The notes: generated by a model from the sequence alone, not told the origin. Positions 1-9,493 are shown, counted from the stretch's first letter. The stretch is 64,000 bases of DNA from Massilia endophytica (GCF_021165955.1 NZ_CP088952.1:4092001-4156000), one strand, 5' to 3'. Made by a program: numbers and translations.

Positions 1-101
1 TGCAGCTCCTGGGCGGCCAGCTTGAAGCTGCCCCAGCGGGCGGTGCTGTCGAAATCCATCAGGCCGGAGAGGGAGCGCAGGGGCCGGGTCGGGTCATGCA
101 T
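1..101 (-). CDS. LysR-family transcriptional regulator, N-terminal fragment (cut by window edge)
   Basis: Only the first 33 codons are inside the window. The translation from the ATG at 101 begins MHDPTRPLRSLSGLMDF and continues to ARWGSFKLAAQEL. The pattern A-R-x-G-S-F-x-x-A-A-x-x-L is the first half of the LysR winged helix-turn-helix. It diverges from the flavin reductase at 368, so it may regulate that gene or the acyl-CoA dehydrogenase behind it. LysR regulators often control a divergent neighbour; here this is inference. The effector domain lies outside the window. Confidence 0.8.
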   Translation of the reverse strand, partial: MHDPTRPLRSLSGLMDFDSTARWGSFKLAAQEL

Positions 102-210
102 AAGTTTTCCTTGTTCATCGGCTCAGTATTTCTCGTTTGCCAATCGTTTTTCTGAGGATAACAATATAAGCCAGATTTAGAAAAACTTTCTTCAGAAAGG
201 ATGTCTTATC

Positions 211-333
211 ATGCTCAGCTCCGCCCTTCCCACTACCTCCACCTGCCCTTCTTCGGCCATCGGCAACGGTTTCGGCGCGGCCGTCCTGGCCCGCCTGCTC
301 GGCATGTTCGCGGAGCTGGCCCACAAGGCTTAA
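211..333 (+). CDS. possible 40-residue small protein in the LysR / flavin reductase gap
   Basis: An ATG at 211 opens 40 codons ending in TAA at 331-333. The product begins MLSSALPTTSTC and ends GMFAELAHKA, with a hydrophobic, Ala/Leu-rich second half that could form a short amphipathic helix. AGAAAGG at 195-201 lies about ten bases before the start. The stretch before it (102-210) is AT-rich and probably holds the divergent promoters. I recognise no family. It could be a genuine small protein, a leader peptide or a chance reading frame. Confidence 0.3.
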   Translation: MLSSALPTTSTCPSSAIGNGFGAAVLARLLGMFAELAHKA

Positions 334-367
334 GTCCGCGGCCGATTCTTTGGCATAATGGGGGACC

Positions 368-871
368 ATGAATACGAGTTCCCCCCGCGCGGAAGCGCCC
401 GGCTTCGACAGCCTGCACTTCCGCCAAGCGCTTTCCCAGTTCGCGACCGGCGTCACCGTCATCACGACACGGCTGGCCGACGGCAGCTACCGCGGCCTGA
501 CGGCGAGCTCCTTCAATTCCGTATCGCTGAGCCCGCCGCTCGTGCTGTGGAGCCTGGGCACGGGCGCCAACAGCCTGCCCATCTTCACCGGCAACTCGCA
601 TTACGTGATCAATGTGCTGAGCGCCGACCAGGCCCACCTGGCCCGGCTGTTTTCCACCCGCAGCGCCGACCCCTGGGGCACTGTGGAGTTCGAGCTCTCG
701 CGCACCGGCCAGCCCGTGCTCAAGGGCTGCACGGCCTGGTTCGAATGCCATAACCGCAGCCGCTATCCGGAAGGCGACCATGTGATCTTCGTGGGCGAAG
801 TGGAGCACTGCGAAATCTCTCCTCAGCCGCCCCTGGTCTTCCACGGCGGCCAGTTCCGCACCCTGGGCTGA
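368..871 (+). CDS. flavin reductase family protein (FMN-binding split-barrel)
   Basis: The 167-residue product fits the single-domain flavin reductases that reduce FMN or FAD with NAD(P)H and usually feed a partner monooxygenase. The diagnostic start of the barrel, F-A-T-G-V-T-V-I-T-T, lies near residue 25. It is followed by G-L-T-A-S-S-F-N-S-V-S-L-S-P-P-L, the usual flavin-binding stretch, and later by a G-D-H-x-I-F-V-G-E-V-E strand. Length is normal for the family. No monooxygenase partner is visible; the next gene is an acyl-CoA dehydrogenase on the same strand 96 bases away, so the physiological partner cannot be named. Confidence 0.88.
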   Translation: MNTSSPRAEAPGFDSLHFRQALSQFATGVTVITTRLADGSYRGLTASSFNSVSLSPPLVLWSLGTGANSLPIFTGNSHYVINVLSADQAHLARLFSTRSADPWGTVEFELSRTGQPVLKGCTAWFECHNRSRYPEGDHVIFVGEVEHCEISPQPPLVFHGGQFRTLG

Positions 872-967
872 AAACGCAAAATTGGTGTCGCCATTTGGAA
901 AGCCGCCATGGCGTCCGGGGCATAGAATGGCAGGATCGAATATTCCTACCAGAGACAAGGACACACA

Positions 968-2152
968 ATGAGCCAAGCCCGCGCCGCTTTCCACTGGGAC
1001 GACCCGCTGCTGCTGAACGACCAGCTGACCGACGACGAGCGCATGGTGCGCGATGCCGCTGCCGCCTACTGCCAGGACAAGCTGGCGCCGCGCATCCTGG
1101 AAGCCTTCCGCCACGAGCGCATGGACACGTCCATCTTCCGCGAAATGGGCGAACTCGGCCTGCTGGGCCCCACCATTCCGGAACAGTACGGCGGCCCCGG
1201 CCTGAACTACGTGGCCTACGGCCTGATCGCGCGCGAAGTGGAGCGCATCGACTCCGGCTACCGCTCCATGATGAGCGTGCAGTCCTCCCTGGTCATGGTG
1301 CCCATCTATGAGTTCGGCACCGAAGAGCAGCGCCGCAAATACCTGCCCAAGCTGGCGACCGGCGAATGGATCGGCTGCTTCGGCCTGACTGAGCCGAACC
1401 ACGGTTCCGACCCGGGCTCGATGATTACGCGCGCCAGGAAAGTGGCGGGCGGCTACTCCCTGACCGGCTCGAAGATGTGGATCACCAACTCCCCGGTGGC
1501 CGACGTCTTCGTGGTGTGGGCGAAGGACGAGGAAGGCGCGATCCGCGGCTTCATCCTGGAAAAAGGCATGCAGGGCCTGAGCGCCCCGGCCATCCACGGC
1601 AAGTTCGGCCTGCGCGCTTCCGTGACGGGCGAGATCGTGATGGACAATGTGTTCTGCCCGGAAGAGAACGCCTTCCCGGACGTGCGCGGCCTGAAGGGCC
1701 CGTTCACCTGCCTGAACTCGGCGCGCTACGGCATCGCCTGGGGCGCCCTGGGCGCGGCCGAGAGCTGCTGGCACACGGCGCGCCAGTACGTGCTCGACCG
1801 CAAGCAGTTCGGCCGCCCCCTGGCCGCCAACCAGCTGGTGCAGAAGAAGCTGGCCGACATGCAGACCGAGATCACCCTGGGCCTGCAAGGCTGCCTGCAG
1901 CTGGGCCGCATGAAGGATGCGGGCACGGCCGCCGTCGAGATCACCTCCATGATGAAGCGCAATTCCTGCGGCAAGTCGCTGGACATCGCCCGCACGGCGC
2001 GCGACATGCTGGGCGGTAACGGCATTTCGGACGAGTTCGGCATCATCCGCCACATGGTGAACCTGGAGGTGGTGAACACTTACGAAGGCACGCACGACAT
2101 CCACGCCCTGATCCTGGGCCGCGCGCAGACGGGCATCCAGGCCTTCCAGTAA
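968..2152 (+). CDS. gcdH: glutaryl-CoA dehydrogenase
   Basis: Acyl-CoA dehydrogenase of 394 residues whose closest recognisable subfamily is glutaryl-CoA dehydrogenase, which oxidises and decarboxylates glutaryl-CoA to crotonyl-CoA in lysine and tryptophan degradation and passes electrons to ETF. The N-terminal F-H-W-D-D-P-L-L-L and the T-E-P-N-H-G-S-D-P stretch are typical. The catalytic base is expected to be Glu373 in [10 protein letters not shown] near the C-terminus. [16 protein letters not shown] is the usual FAD/substrate helix. It stands alone, ending 22 bases before an intrinsic terminator. The LysR fragment and flavin reductase lie upstream. Confidence 0.93.
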   Translation: MSQARAAFHWDDPLLLNDQLTDDERMVRDAAAAYCQDKLAPRILEAFRHERMDTSIFREMGELGLLGPTIPEQYGGPGLNYVAYGLIAREVERIDSGYRSMMSVQSSLVMVPIYEFGTEEQRRKYLPKLATGEWIGCFGLTEPNHGSDPGSMITRARKVAGGYSLTGSKMWITNSPVADVFVVWAKDEEGAIRGFILEKGMQGLSAPAIHGKFGLRASVTGEIVMDNVFCPEENAFPDVRGLKGPFTCLNSARYGIAWGALGAAESCWHTARQYVLDRKQFGRPLAANQLVQKKLADMQTEITLGLQGCLQLGRMKDAGTAAVEITSMMKRNSCGKSLDIARTARDMLGGNGISDEFGIIRHMVNLEVVNTYEGTHDIHALILGRAQTGIQAFQ

Positions 2153-2173
2153 ATCGGACGGGCATAAAAAAAA

Positions 2174-2197
2174 CCCCGCAGCGATGCGGGGTTTTTT
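2174..2197. terminator. bidirectional intrinsic terminator between gcdH and ompW
   Basis: A 7-bp perfect stem (CCCCGCA / TGCGGGG) with a GCGA tetraloop is flanked by an A-run on the left (2166-2173) and a T-run on the right (2192-2197). It can therefore stop transcription from gcdH (+) and from the ompW gene (-), which converge on it. Confidence 0.92.
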
Positions 2198-2211
2198 ATT
2201 GGCCGTGGCGC

Positions 2212-2892
2212 TTAGAACTTGTAGCTGACGCCCAGGTTCACTGCCACCGGGTCCAGCTTGAGCGACTGGGTCTGGCCCGTCGAATAGCTGGCCGTCGTCT
2301 TCAGCTTGGTCTTGATCACGCCGCCATCGATCGACCAGTGGTCGTTGATGCGCACGCTCGCGCCGATCTGGGCGCTGACGGCGAACTTGGCTTCCATCGA
2401 GAACGTCGCCCCCGTGCCGCCGGTGTTCAGCAGCGCGTTCAGCTGGGTCGAACCGCGCTCGCGGCGGAAGTAGGCATAGGTCAGGCCCACGCCCACGTAC
2501 GGACGGATGAAGGTGTTCGGCTGGAAGAAATGGTACTGCAGGAAGGCCGTCGGCGGCAGTACATCCGCCGTACCCAGCTTGCCCGTGCCTTCGATCGCGC
2601 CGGCGCCGTACACGTCATGACGGTAGGGAATACCCAGATCCAGCTCGGCAGCCCAGTTGTCGGTGATGTAGTAGCCGATGTTCAGGATGGGCTTGGTGTC
2701 CGTGCCCACGTCGGCCTTGGTGTTCGGCAGGGCCGGAGCGCTGACGTTGCCGCTCTCCACTTTCGGGGTGATCTTGTTGACGCCGACCTTGACGACCCAG
2801 TCGCCCTTGGCTTGCGCCATGGCGCCGCTGGAAGCGCACAGGGCGGCAGCCAGCGCCAGCATTTTGACCGCGGTATTCATATTTTTCTTCAT
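2212..2892 (-). CDS. OmpW-family outer membrane protein
   Basis: The 226-residue product starts M-K-K-N-M-N-T-A-V with a classical signal peptide ending in A-M-A-Q near residue 27. The mature part has alternating short beta strands such as N-I-G-Y-Y-I-T-D-N-W-A and the terminal aromatic strand L-G-V-S-Y-K-F expected of an 8-stranded OmpW barrel, a small hydrophobic pore. I chose the ATG at 2892 because CAGGAG sits seven bases before it; an in-frame start 8 codons upstream lacks such a site. The GDSL gene ends only 33 bases upstream on the same strand, so the two may be co-transcribed. Confidence 0.87.
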   Translation of the reverse strand: MKKNMNTAVKMLALAAALCASSGAMAQAKGDWVVKVGVNKITPKVESGNVSAPALPNTKADVGTDTKPILNIGYYITDNWAAELDLGIPYRHDVYGAGAIEGTGKLGTADVLPPTAFLQYHFFQPNTFIRPYVGVGLTYAYFRRERGSTQLNALLNTGGTGATFSMEAKFAVSAQIGASVRINDHWSIDGGVIKTKLKTTASYSTGQTQSLKLDPVAVNLGVSYKF

Positions 2893-2925
2893 CTTATCTC
2901 CTGTTTCTTTAGTCAACGGCGCTGA

Positions 2926-4308
2926 TTACAGCCAGCCGCGGGTCACCATGGCTTTGGACACATAACGCGCCAGCAACAGGTAGTTGAACGGGGTTGGGTG
3001 CAGGTCGTCCGCGAAGGAGTAGTGGCTCACGTCGCCGGCCTTCAGGTTGGACGCGGTGCACACCACCGACTGGCCCAGCGGATTCTTGGCCGGGGTCAGG
3101 TCGCAGGCGGTATCGGTGACGTTGGTCAGGCCATATGGACCAGGGTTCACGATCTGGTCGTGGCTCACGGTGTACACGTCCACCAGCAGGGCCTTGGTTT
3201 CGCTGGCCAGGCCGGTGGCCAGGGCGGCGTTGAAGGCTTTCGCCATGTTGTCGATCAGGCCGCGGGTATTGGCATCCTTCGACGCGGCCGACGGCGTGGT
3301 GGCCACATCAGGGATATTCATCACCACGACGTAGTTGGCGCCATTGCCGATCAGCTTGGTTTTCACCATGTTGGCCAGTTCGGTGCCGAGGGCGCCCATT
3401 GCGGCAACCTGGGCAGGACCCTGGGCAGCGGCGTAGTCGGCGCCAGCCTTGGCGCCGGCGGTGGCGGCATCAGCCTGGGCTTTGGCGACCATGGGGCCAT
3501 AGACGGCCGGAGAACCGGCGGCAGTATTGCCTGCCATGACAGCGGCGGTCACGCCGGCCGTCACCACGGTCTGGTCGGTGCTGCCCGGCTTGGCCGCTTC
3601 CGTGGCCATGGCGAGGCCGATGGCCTGCGCGGCGGTGGCCGGGTTGGTGGCGCCGGCAGCCAGCTGAGTCGCCAGGCTGGTGGCGAAGGCCTGCTTGCCT
3701 GCGGCGGTGCCGGCGGCGGTCGCGTTGAGCTGCAGCGAGCCCAGCAGGCCCAGGATGTCGTTGGCGCCGGCCATCATGAAGACGACTTCGTCGCCCTTGA
3801 ACTTGCCGCCTACCTTCGCCAGGTGGTTGTCGATCTGCTTGCTGACCGGGTAGGTCAGGGCGCCGAAGGCGCTGCCGGTGGCCTTGTGGCCGCTGCCCAC
3901 GGGGTTGCTCACGCGGGCGCCGCCCTGCGCGTAGCCGAAGCAGCTGGCGTTGGTGGTGACTGGCACGCTGAAGCCCTTGGTCGCGTCGCCATCCAGGCCG
4001 GTGACGGCGGGGCAAGGCGCGGGCAGGCCGAACTGGGCTGCCATCAGCTCGGTCCAGTTCTTGCCGGTCAGGTCAGGATTGATCGAGGTGTTGTTGCCGT
4101 TGATGGTCCACTTGCCGCCGTTGAGCGCCTTGACGGTGCCGACGGCATAGGTGCCCACGTCGGACAGGCTGTCGCCGAACGATACCTGCGAAGCGAATTT
4201 CACGCGTTGCTGGGAATTGTCGCCGGCCTTCGGGGCGCCGGAGCCGCCGCCGCAAGCGGCGAGCACGGCCGCGGTCATAGCCGCCAAAGCAAGTTTGGTG
4301 TAACGCAT
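2926..4308 (-). CDS. SGNH/GDSL-family hydrolase, lipoprotein
   Basis: The 460-residue product has a lipoprotein signal peptide (lipobox L-A-A-C, Cys19) followed by a Gly-rich linker. SGNH block I is F-G-D-S-L-S-D with nucleophile Ser47, block III is G-A-N-D near residue 182, and block V is D-D-L-H-P-T (Asp434, His437). These give a complete esterase/lipase catalytic set, acting at the cell surface. Between blocks III and V lies a stretch of roughly 110 residues very rich in Ala, Gly and Thr that is not part of the usual core. AAGGAG precedes the ATG by six bases. The natural substrate is unknown. Confidence 0.85.
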   Translation of the reverse strand: MRYTKLALAAMTAAVLAACGGGSGAPKAGDNSQQRVKFASQVSFGDSLSDVGTYAVGTVKALNGGKWTINGNNTSINPDLTGKNWTELMAAQFGLPAPCPAVTGLDGDATKGFSVPVTTNASCFGYAQGGARVSNPVGSGHKATGSAFGALTYPVSKQIDNHLAKVGGKFKGDEVVFMMAGANDILGLLGSLQLNATAAGTAAGKQAFATSLATQLAAGATNPATAAQAIGLAMATEAAKPGSTDQTVVTAGVTAAVMAGNTAAGSPAVYGPMVAKAQADAATAGAKAGADYAAAQGPAQVAAMGALGTELANMVKTKLIGNGANYVVVMNIPDVATTPSAASKDANTRGLIDNMAKAFNAALATGLASETKALLVDVYTVSHDQIVNPGPYGLTNVTDTACDLTPAKNPLGQSVVCTASNLKAGDVSHYSFADDLHPTPFNYLLLARYVSKAMVTRGWL

Positions 4309-4451
4309 TGTGTCTCCTTAAAGTGTTCTTGTTCTAAACGAACGGACGTGCTATTCGCAACACAACTAATATGCCAGCGTTTTCATGTGTTACACAAGCG
4401 AATTTTGTAAAAACAACAGGTCTGTCGAAGTTGCATCGCAACAAACTTGAC

Positions 4452-5939
4452 CTACGGCAAAGAAGCCTTGAAAAAATCGCGCGCGGCCATGAGGCAGAAC
4501 GGCGCAACGAGTCCGGCATGGTAGCCGTCCGCCATGGCTTGGGAAACGGATTGGCCTTTCGATACCGCGTCCGCCTTCAGGGCCAGCTTGGCGGCGGCGA
4601 AACCGGCGCGCTCCACCAGCCAGCGGTCGTTCAGGCCGTTGGCCGTGTCGAGGTCGAGCACCGTGGGGCTTGCGCCCGCTGCCTGGAAGTAGGCGGCGGC
4701 CGACTGGGTATTCGCGTAAGGCACGGTGGGGTCCTCGTTGCCGCCACAGAGCAGCAGGGGCTGGGCTGGGCGGTAGCTGCGCAGGTCGTTGCGCACCATC
4801 CATTTGCGCAGGGCGTTCTGCGGTGCACAGCTCAGAGGCGACGCGCTGCTGGCGCCGCAGGCGTTCGCGGCGGCATCGGCCATATAGCTGTTGCGGTAGG
4901 CCGTGCGCACCAGATTGTGCGGGCCGAAATACGCAGGAGCGCCCTGCGGCAGCGAGGCCGACGCGAAGAGCGCCGTTTCCGGCAGCTTGCCCTGCTTCAC
5001 CAGCTCGCTGCTGCTCAGGGTGCCGGGCAGCAGGTTCTCCACGCCAGCCGCATATTCGGCCTCGTACATCTCGCCCGGCGCCGTGTAGACGGCGCCGCCG
5101 TTGCGCTGGGCAGCCGTCGTCATCATGGGCAGGAAGGCCGTGATGCCCTGGCCGGGATTGCCCGCGAAGACATTGTCCGAGAACTGCGCCAGCGCGTAAG
5201 GGCCGGACAGGCCCGCGACGGACGTCACGCTGAACTCGCCCGCCAGGCCCTGCATGGCCTTCTGCGTGGCCAGGGCCACATAGGCGCCCTGCGAATAGCC
5301 CGCGATGAAGAGGCGCGTCGACTGGTTGGCGCCGATGGCGGGGAAGGACGCGCGGGCGGCGCGCAGGGCGTCGATCATGTCTGCCGACTGCAGCTCGCCG
5401 TCCAGATAGGGGTGGTAGCCCAGGTTGGATCCGGCGTAGCCCTGGTAATTGGGGGCGACGACGATGAAGCCCTGGGCGGCGAACATGGCGGCGATCAGCT
5501 GGGACTCGCCGCTCAGCCTGGCCATGCTGTAAGTCTTGTCGAGGCTGGTGCCATGGGCGTAGAGCAGCACGGGCCGCGCGCCGGTACAGTTCGGGTCGCT
5601 GCCGCTGGGCACCATGATGGCCGCGCCCGCATCGCTCAGCGCGTTCAGCGGCGCGGCGGTCCGATATTGCACGGAATAGGCGGTGACGGTGCAGCGCGGG
5701 GTGCTGGTGATGGCGGTGAGGCCGTCCTGCACGCTGTCCAGGGCGGCCTTCATGACGCCGGGCTCGATGGCGGCAAGTTTCGTGGCTGGCGTCACGATGC
5801 TGCCGCGGGCGGGCGCGGGCGAGGCGACCGGTCCCGAGGGCAGGCTCACACCGCCGGGGCCGCTGCCTCCCTCTCCTCCACCGCAGGCGGACAACAGAAG
5901 AATCGAAGCAGGCAAGGCAAGGCGGGACAGGCGAAACAC
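4452..5939 (-). CDS. secretory lipase / alpha-beta hydrolase lipoprotein
   Basis: Alpha/beta hydrolase of about 495 residues with a lipoprotein signal (L-L-L-S-A-C) and Gly-rich linker, so probably anchored in the outer membrane. The nucleophile elbow is G-Y-S-Q-G with Ser216; an oxyanion stretch L-L-Y-A-H-G-T-S and a late C-G-G-N-E-D-P-T-V-P (acid) are visible. The best start is the GTG at 5939, with GGAG six bases before it and a normal signal peptide directly after it. An in-frame start nine codons upstream would put acidic residues before the signal. It resembles fungal-type secretory lipases (LIP family); the substrate is not determined. Confidence 0.8.
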   Translation of the reverse strand: MFRLSRLALPASILLLSACGGGEGGSGPGGVSLPSGPVASPAPARGSIVTPATKLAAIEPGVMKAALDSVQDGLTAITSTPRCTVTAYSVQYRTAAPLNALSDAGAAIMVPSGSDPNCTGARPVLLYAHGTSLDKTYSMARLSGESQLIAAMFAAQGFIVVAPNYQGYAGSNLGYHPYLDGELQSADMIDALRAARASFPAIGANQSTRLFIAGYSQGAYVALATQKAMQGLAGEFSVTSVAGLSGPYALAQFSDNVFAGNPGQGITAFLPMMTTAAQRNGGAVYTAPGEMYEAEYAAGVENLLPGTLSSSELVKQGKLPETALFASASLPQGAPAYFGPHNLVRTAYRNSYMADAAANACGASSASPLSCAPQNALRKWMVRNDLRSYRPAQPLLLCGGNEDPTVPYANTQSAAAYFQAAGASPTVLDLDTANGLNDRWLVERAGFAAAKLALKADAVSKGQSVSQAMADGYHAGLVAPFCLMAARDFFKASLP

Positions 5940-6079
5940 GATGAACTCCGGACTAGGCCGGTGCACAGCGCGACCGGCAAACTGCCGATCATATCAGCGA
6001 CCTCATCCGTTTTGCGCCGCCGCATCGCCGCTGTCGCGCCCCGTCCACACAAACTGGCAAACCCGCCAATATTGCGTCC

Positions 6080-7153
6080 TCAGGCGAGGAGGCGGGGGAT
6101 GATGCCGGTGGCGCCGTGGGCGGCGCGGCGCAGGCGGTCGTTGATGCCGTGCCAGGGCTCCGTCTGCGGCGGGGCTTCGACGACAATGAGGTCGACATCC
6201 GCCCGGTCCATCGCGCGCAGGGCCGAGTACAGGCCGAAGGCGTAGCCCGCCGGCTCGCCCGGCAGGGCGACCGAGGGCGCGGGACGGGCCGTTGCCGCGC
6301 CCCCTGCCGCCGCCGCTGCCGCAAGCATGGCGCCCGCGGGCGCGTCGGAGTAGCGGATCAGCGCGACACGCTTCCCTTTGGCCGCCAGCGCCGCCAGCGT
6401 GGCGACGATCCTGTCGCCTTCGAGCAGGGCCACCGGCGCCTTGGGGGCGTAGTGGGATTCGAGCGTGCCCGAGGCGCGCGGCGCGGCCTGGTCGGGCGCC
6501 GAAGGCGTCACGCCGATCACGTCGGCGATCTGGCGCGCCGTGATGTGGCCGGGACGCAGCAGCACCGGGCCGTGCGTGGCCAGCCGGGAAAGGTCGAGGA
6601 TGGTCGATTCGATGCCGACCTGGCTCGAGCCGCCATCGAGCACGGCGCCCAGCTGCGGGTCGCTGCCGAATTCGTCGCGCACGTGGTGGGCCGTGGTGGG
6701 GCTGACGTTGCCGAACTTGTTGGCCGAAGGCGCGGCCACGCCGCCTTTCCCGCCCTTGAAGGCGCCCAGCAGCGCCATCGCCACCGGGTGCGAGGGGCAG
6801 CGGATGCCTACCGTGTCCTGCCCGCCCGATACGGCGTCCGGAATGTGGGCGTGGCGCTTCATGATCAGGGTCAGGGGGCCGGGCCAGAAGGCGGCAATGA
6901 GCTTGCGCGCTTCGGCCGGCACATCGCTCACCCAGTAATCGATATCGGCGCCGGGGGCCACGTGCACGATCACGGGGTGGTCGCTGGGCCGCCCTTTCGC
7001 CGCGTAGATGCGCGCGACAGCCGCCGGGTTCTCGGCGTCCGCGCCCAGGCCGTACACGGTCTCGGTGGGAAAGGCGACCAGGCCGCCGGATTCGAGAATC
7101 GCGGCGGCATGGGCGATGTCCGCCGCGGAGGCGGCGTGCTCGGCTTGCGTCAT
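6080..7153 (-). CDS. L-threonylcarbamoyladenylate synthase (Sua5 type)
   Basis: The 357-residue product makes threonylcarbamoyl-AMP from threonine, bicarbonate and ATP, the first step of t6A37 tRNA modification. The YrdC domain covers about residues 10-200, with G-G-L-V-A-F-P-T-E-T-V-Y-G-L-G, the K-G-R-P loop and A-P-S-A-N. The length and the C-terminal Rossmann-like part (about 235-355) mark it as the long Sua5 form, not the short TsaC/YrdC form. It starts three bases after purC ends on the same strand and is probably the last gene of the pgk-to-sua5 transcription unit. Confidence 0.93.
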   Translation of the reverse strand: MTQAEHAASAADIAHAAAILESGGLVAFPTETVYGLGADAENPAAVARIYAAKGRPSDHPVIVHVAPGADIDYWVSDVPAEARKLIAAFWPGPLTLIMKRHAHIPDAVSGGQDTVGIRCPSHPVAMALLGAFKGGKGGVAAPSANKFGNVSPTTAHHVRDEFGSDPQLGAVLDGGSSQVGIESTILDLSRLATHGPVLLRPGHITARQIADVIGVTPSAPDQAAPRASGTLESHYAPKAPVALLEGDRIVATLAALAAKGKRVALIRYSDAPAGAMLAAAAAAGGAATARPAPSVALPGEPAGYAFGLYSALRAMDRADVDLIVVEAPPQTEPWHGINDRLRRAAHGATGIIPRLLA

Positions 7154-7156
7154 GGC

Positions 7157-8038
7157 TTACTTGGTCAGCAGGCGCAGCGCTTCCGCGTACTTGGCGGAGG
7201 TCTGGTCCAGCACGTCCTGCGGCACGCGCGGCGCGGGCGCTTTCTTGTTCCAGGGCTGGGCTTCCAGCCAGTTGCGCACGAACTGCTTGTCGAAGGATTC
7301 CGGCGAGCTGCCCACCTTGTAGCTGGCCATGGGCCAGAAGCGGGAGGAGTCGGGCGTGAGGATTTCGTCGATCAGGTGCACCACGCCCTGCTCGTCCAGG
7401 CCGAACTCGAACTTCGTATCGGCGATGATGATGCCGCGCGTGGCCGCGTATTCCGCCGCCTGCGTGTAGAGCTTGATCGCCATGTCCTTCACCTGGCGCG
7501 CCACATCCGCGCCCACGATCTTCTCGGCTTCTTCGAAGGAGATGTTCTCGTCGTGCGCACCGGCCGGGGCCTTGGTGGACGGGGTGAACAGCACTTCGGG
7601 CAGCTTCTGCGCTTCCTGCATGCCCGCAGGGAGCGGAATGCCGCAGACAGCGCCGGTCTGCTGGTAGTCCTTCCAGCCGGAGCCGATCAGGTAGCCGCGC
7701 ACGATGGCTTCGATGCCCAGCGGCTTGAATTTCTTGACGACGATGGCGCGGCCCTCGACCTGCGCGCGCTCTTCCGGCGCCACCACGCTCAGCGGGTCGA
7801 TGCCGGTTTCGTGGTTCGGCATGAGGTTGCCGAATTTGCGGAACCAGAAGTTCGACATCTCGGTCAGGATCTTGCCCTTGTTCGGGATCGGGTCGTCGAG
7901 GATCACGTCGAACGCCGACAGGCGGTCGGTCTGGATCACGAGCAGCTTGTCGTCGCCGACAGCGTAGATATCGCGCACTTTGCCGCGATGCAGGAAGGGC
8001 AGCGACTTGATCGAGGTTTGCAGAACTCCGGACATCAT
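7157..8038 (-). CDS. purC: phosphoribosylaminoimidazole-succinocarboxamide synthase
   Basis: SAICAR synthetase, 293 residues, which joins CAIR and aspartate with ATP in purine synthesis. The family signatures are H-R-G-K-V-R-D-I-Y near the N-terminus, the V-R-G-Y-L-x-G-S-G-W-K-D-Y motif, and I-A-D-T-K-F-E-F-G with L-I-D-E-I-L-T-P-D. This is the longer form common in betaproteobacteria and yeast-like enzymes. Two adjacent ATGs (8038 and 8035) follow AGGAA; the second has the better spacing. The purE and purK genes that often follow purC in this order are not present here. Confidence 0.95.
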   Translation of the reverse strand: MMSGVLQTSIKSLPFLHRGKVRDIYAVGDDKLLVIQTDRLSAFDVILDDPIPNKGKILTEMSNFWFRKFGNLMPNHETGIDPLSVVAPEERAQVEGRAIVVKKFKPLGIEAIVRGYLIGSGWKDYQQTGAVCGIPLPAGMQEAQKLPEVLFTPSTKAPAGAHDENISFEEAEKIVGADVARQVKDMAIKLYTQAAEYAATRGIIIADTKFEFGLDEQGVVHLIDEILTPDSSRFWPMASYKVGSSPESFDKQFVRNWLEAQPWNKKAPAPRVPQDVLDQTSAKYAEALRLLTK

Positions 8039-8043
8039 ATTTC

Positions 8044-8427
8044 CTAGTTTTTTGAGAATAGCTGTGTGCCCGGCACCCAGCCGGGCTTGTGTTCAGGGAA
8101 CAATTCGTGGTCCACGGGCCCGTCGTACGGCGGGTTCATGGTGCCCAGGGAGACCGCGATGCGGTCGGGGCGTTCGGTGCTGCGCCAGGTGAGCGAGGAG
8201 CCGCACACCCGGCAGAAGCCGCGCCGTGCCGTGGCGGAGGAGGCGAATTCCGTCACCAGCTCCGCGCCTTTGTCGTAGCGGAAGTCGGCGCTGGCGACGT
8301 TGGCATAGCTGCCGGCCGCCGCCCCGTGCTGCCGCTGGCACATGGTGCAGTAGCAGTGGCTGGCGTAGGCCACCGGGCCCTCGACCCGGTAGTGCACGCC
8401 TTCGCAGAGACAGCGGCCCGTCAGCAT
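8044..8427 (-). CDS. GFA-family (glutathione-dependent formaldehyde-activating-like) zinc protein
   Basis: The 127-residue product has the Cys pattern of the GFA/CENP-V fold: G-x-C-L-C-E-G near the N-terminus, C-Y-C-T-M-C-Q-R around residue 30 and F-C-R-V-C-G-S-S around residue 75. These bind two zinc ions. Most bacterial members have no proven activity despite the name. It begins one base after the fba stop codon and ends five bases before the purC start, so it is embedded in the glycolysis/purine operon, an unusual place for it. Confidence 0.88.
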   Translation of the reverse strand: MLTGRCLCEGVHYRVEGPVAYASHCYCTMCQRQHGAAAGSYANVASADFRYDKGAELVTEFASSATARRGFCRVCGSSLTWRSTERPDRIAVSLGTMNPPYDGPVDHELFPEHKPGWVPGTQLFSKN

Positions 8428-8428
8428 C

Positions 8429-9493
8429 TTACTTGACGATCTGGGCCAGCTCGCCCGCCTTGTAGCGCTCGGCCATCTTTTCCAGCGGGATCGGCTTGAT
8501 CTGGCCGGCGCGGCCTTCGCAGCCGAAGGCCAGGAAGCGGGCCTTGCAGATCTCTTCCGCCGCCGCGCGGGCAGGCTTCAGGAAATCGCGCGGGTCGAAC
8601 TTGGAAGGATTCTCGAACATGTACTTGCGCACGGCAGCCGTCATCGCCAGGCGGATGTCGGTGTCGATGTTGATCTTGCGCACGCCATGGCGGATGCCTT
8701 CCTGGATCTCTTCGACCGGCACGCCGTAGGTTTCCTTCATGTCGCCGCCGAATTCGCGGATGATGGCCAGCAGGTCCTGCGGCACCGAGGAAGAGCCGTG
8801 CATCACCAGGTGGGTGTTGGGGATGCGGGCGTGGATTTCCTTGATGCGGTCGATGGCCAGGATATCGCCGGTGGGCTTGCGGGTGAACTTGTAGGCGCCG
8901 TGCGAGGTGCCGATGGCGATGGCCAGGGCGTCGCACTGGGTCTTCTCGACGAAGTCGGCGGCCTGGGCCACGTCCGTCAGCAGCTGCTCGCGGGTCATGG
9001 TGCCTTCCGCGCCGTGGCCGTCTTCCTTGTCGCCCTTCATGGTTTCCAGGGAGCCGAGCACGCCCAGTTCCGCTTCCACCGTCACGCCGATGGCGTGGGA
9101 GAACTTGACCACCTCGCGCGACACTTCCACGTTGTACTCATAGGAGGCGACAGACTTGCCATCGGCCATCAGCGAGCCGTCCATCATCACCGAGCTGAAG
9201 CCCGAGCGGATGGCGGCCATGCAGACCGCGGGCGACTGGCCGTGGTCCTGGTGCATGACGACCGGGATGTGCGGATAGGCCTCGATGGCCGCGTCGATCA
9301 GGTGGCGCAGGAAGGCTTCGCCGGCATATTTGCGGGCGCCTGCCGAGGCCTGCATGATGACCGGGCTGTTGACGGCGTCGGCGGCAGCCATGATGGCCTG
9401 CACCTGTTCCAGGTTGTTGACGTTGAATGCCGGCAGGCCATAGCCGTGTTCGGCGGCATGGTCCAGCAGTTGACGCATGGATACGAGAGACAT
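8429..9493 (-). CDS. fba: class II fructose-1,6-bisphosphate aldolase
   Basis: The 354-residue class II (zinc) aldolase starts [14 protein letters not shown]. Zinc ligands lie in [10 protein letters not shown] and L-V-M-H-G-S-S-S; the phosphate-binding and Schiff-base-independent features match the CbbA/Fba-A type of betaproteobacteria. I chose the ATG at 9493 because GGAG lies eight bases upstream; the frame extends 14 codons further but without a site. It follows pyk in a pgk-pyk-fba block acting in glycolysis and gluconeogenesis. Confidence 0.95.
   Translation of the reverse strand: MSLVSMRQLLDHAAEHGYGLPAFNVNNLEQVQAIMAAADAVNSPVIMQASAGARKYAGEAFLRHLIDAAIEAYPHIPVVMHQDHGQSPAVCMAAIRSGFSSVMMDGSLMADGKSVASYEYNVEVSREVVKFSHAIGVTVEAELGVLGSLETMKGDKEDGHGAEGTMTREQLLTDVAQAADFVEKTQCDALAIAIGTSHGAYKFTRKPTGDILAIDRIKEIHARIPNTHLVMHGSSSVPQDLLAIIREFGGDMKETYGVPVEEIQEGIRHGVRKINIDTDIRLAMTAAVRKYMFENPSKFDPRDFLKPARAAAEEICKARFLAFGCEGRAGQIKPIPLEKMAERYKAGELAQIVK

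Noticed and set aside
115..465. Minus-strand frame over the LysR/flavin reductase gap
   Set aside because: It runs antisense to the flavin reductase start and has no recognisable features.
233..2104. Very long minus-strand reading frame opposite gcdH
   Set aside because: It is antisense to a clear acyl-CoA dehydrogenase, is dominated by Ala/Gly/Arg/His, and reflects GC-rich third positions. The same applies to long frames at 4371-6245 (+), 13816-16308 (-), 23863-26586 (-), 51854-54274 (-) and 60376-63048 (+).
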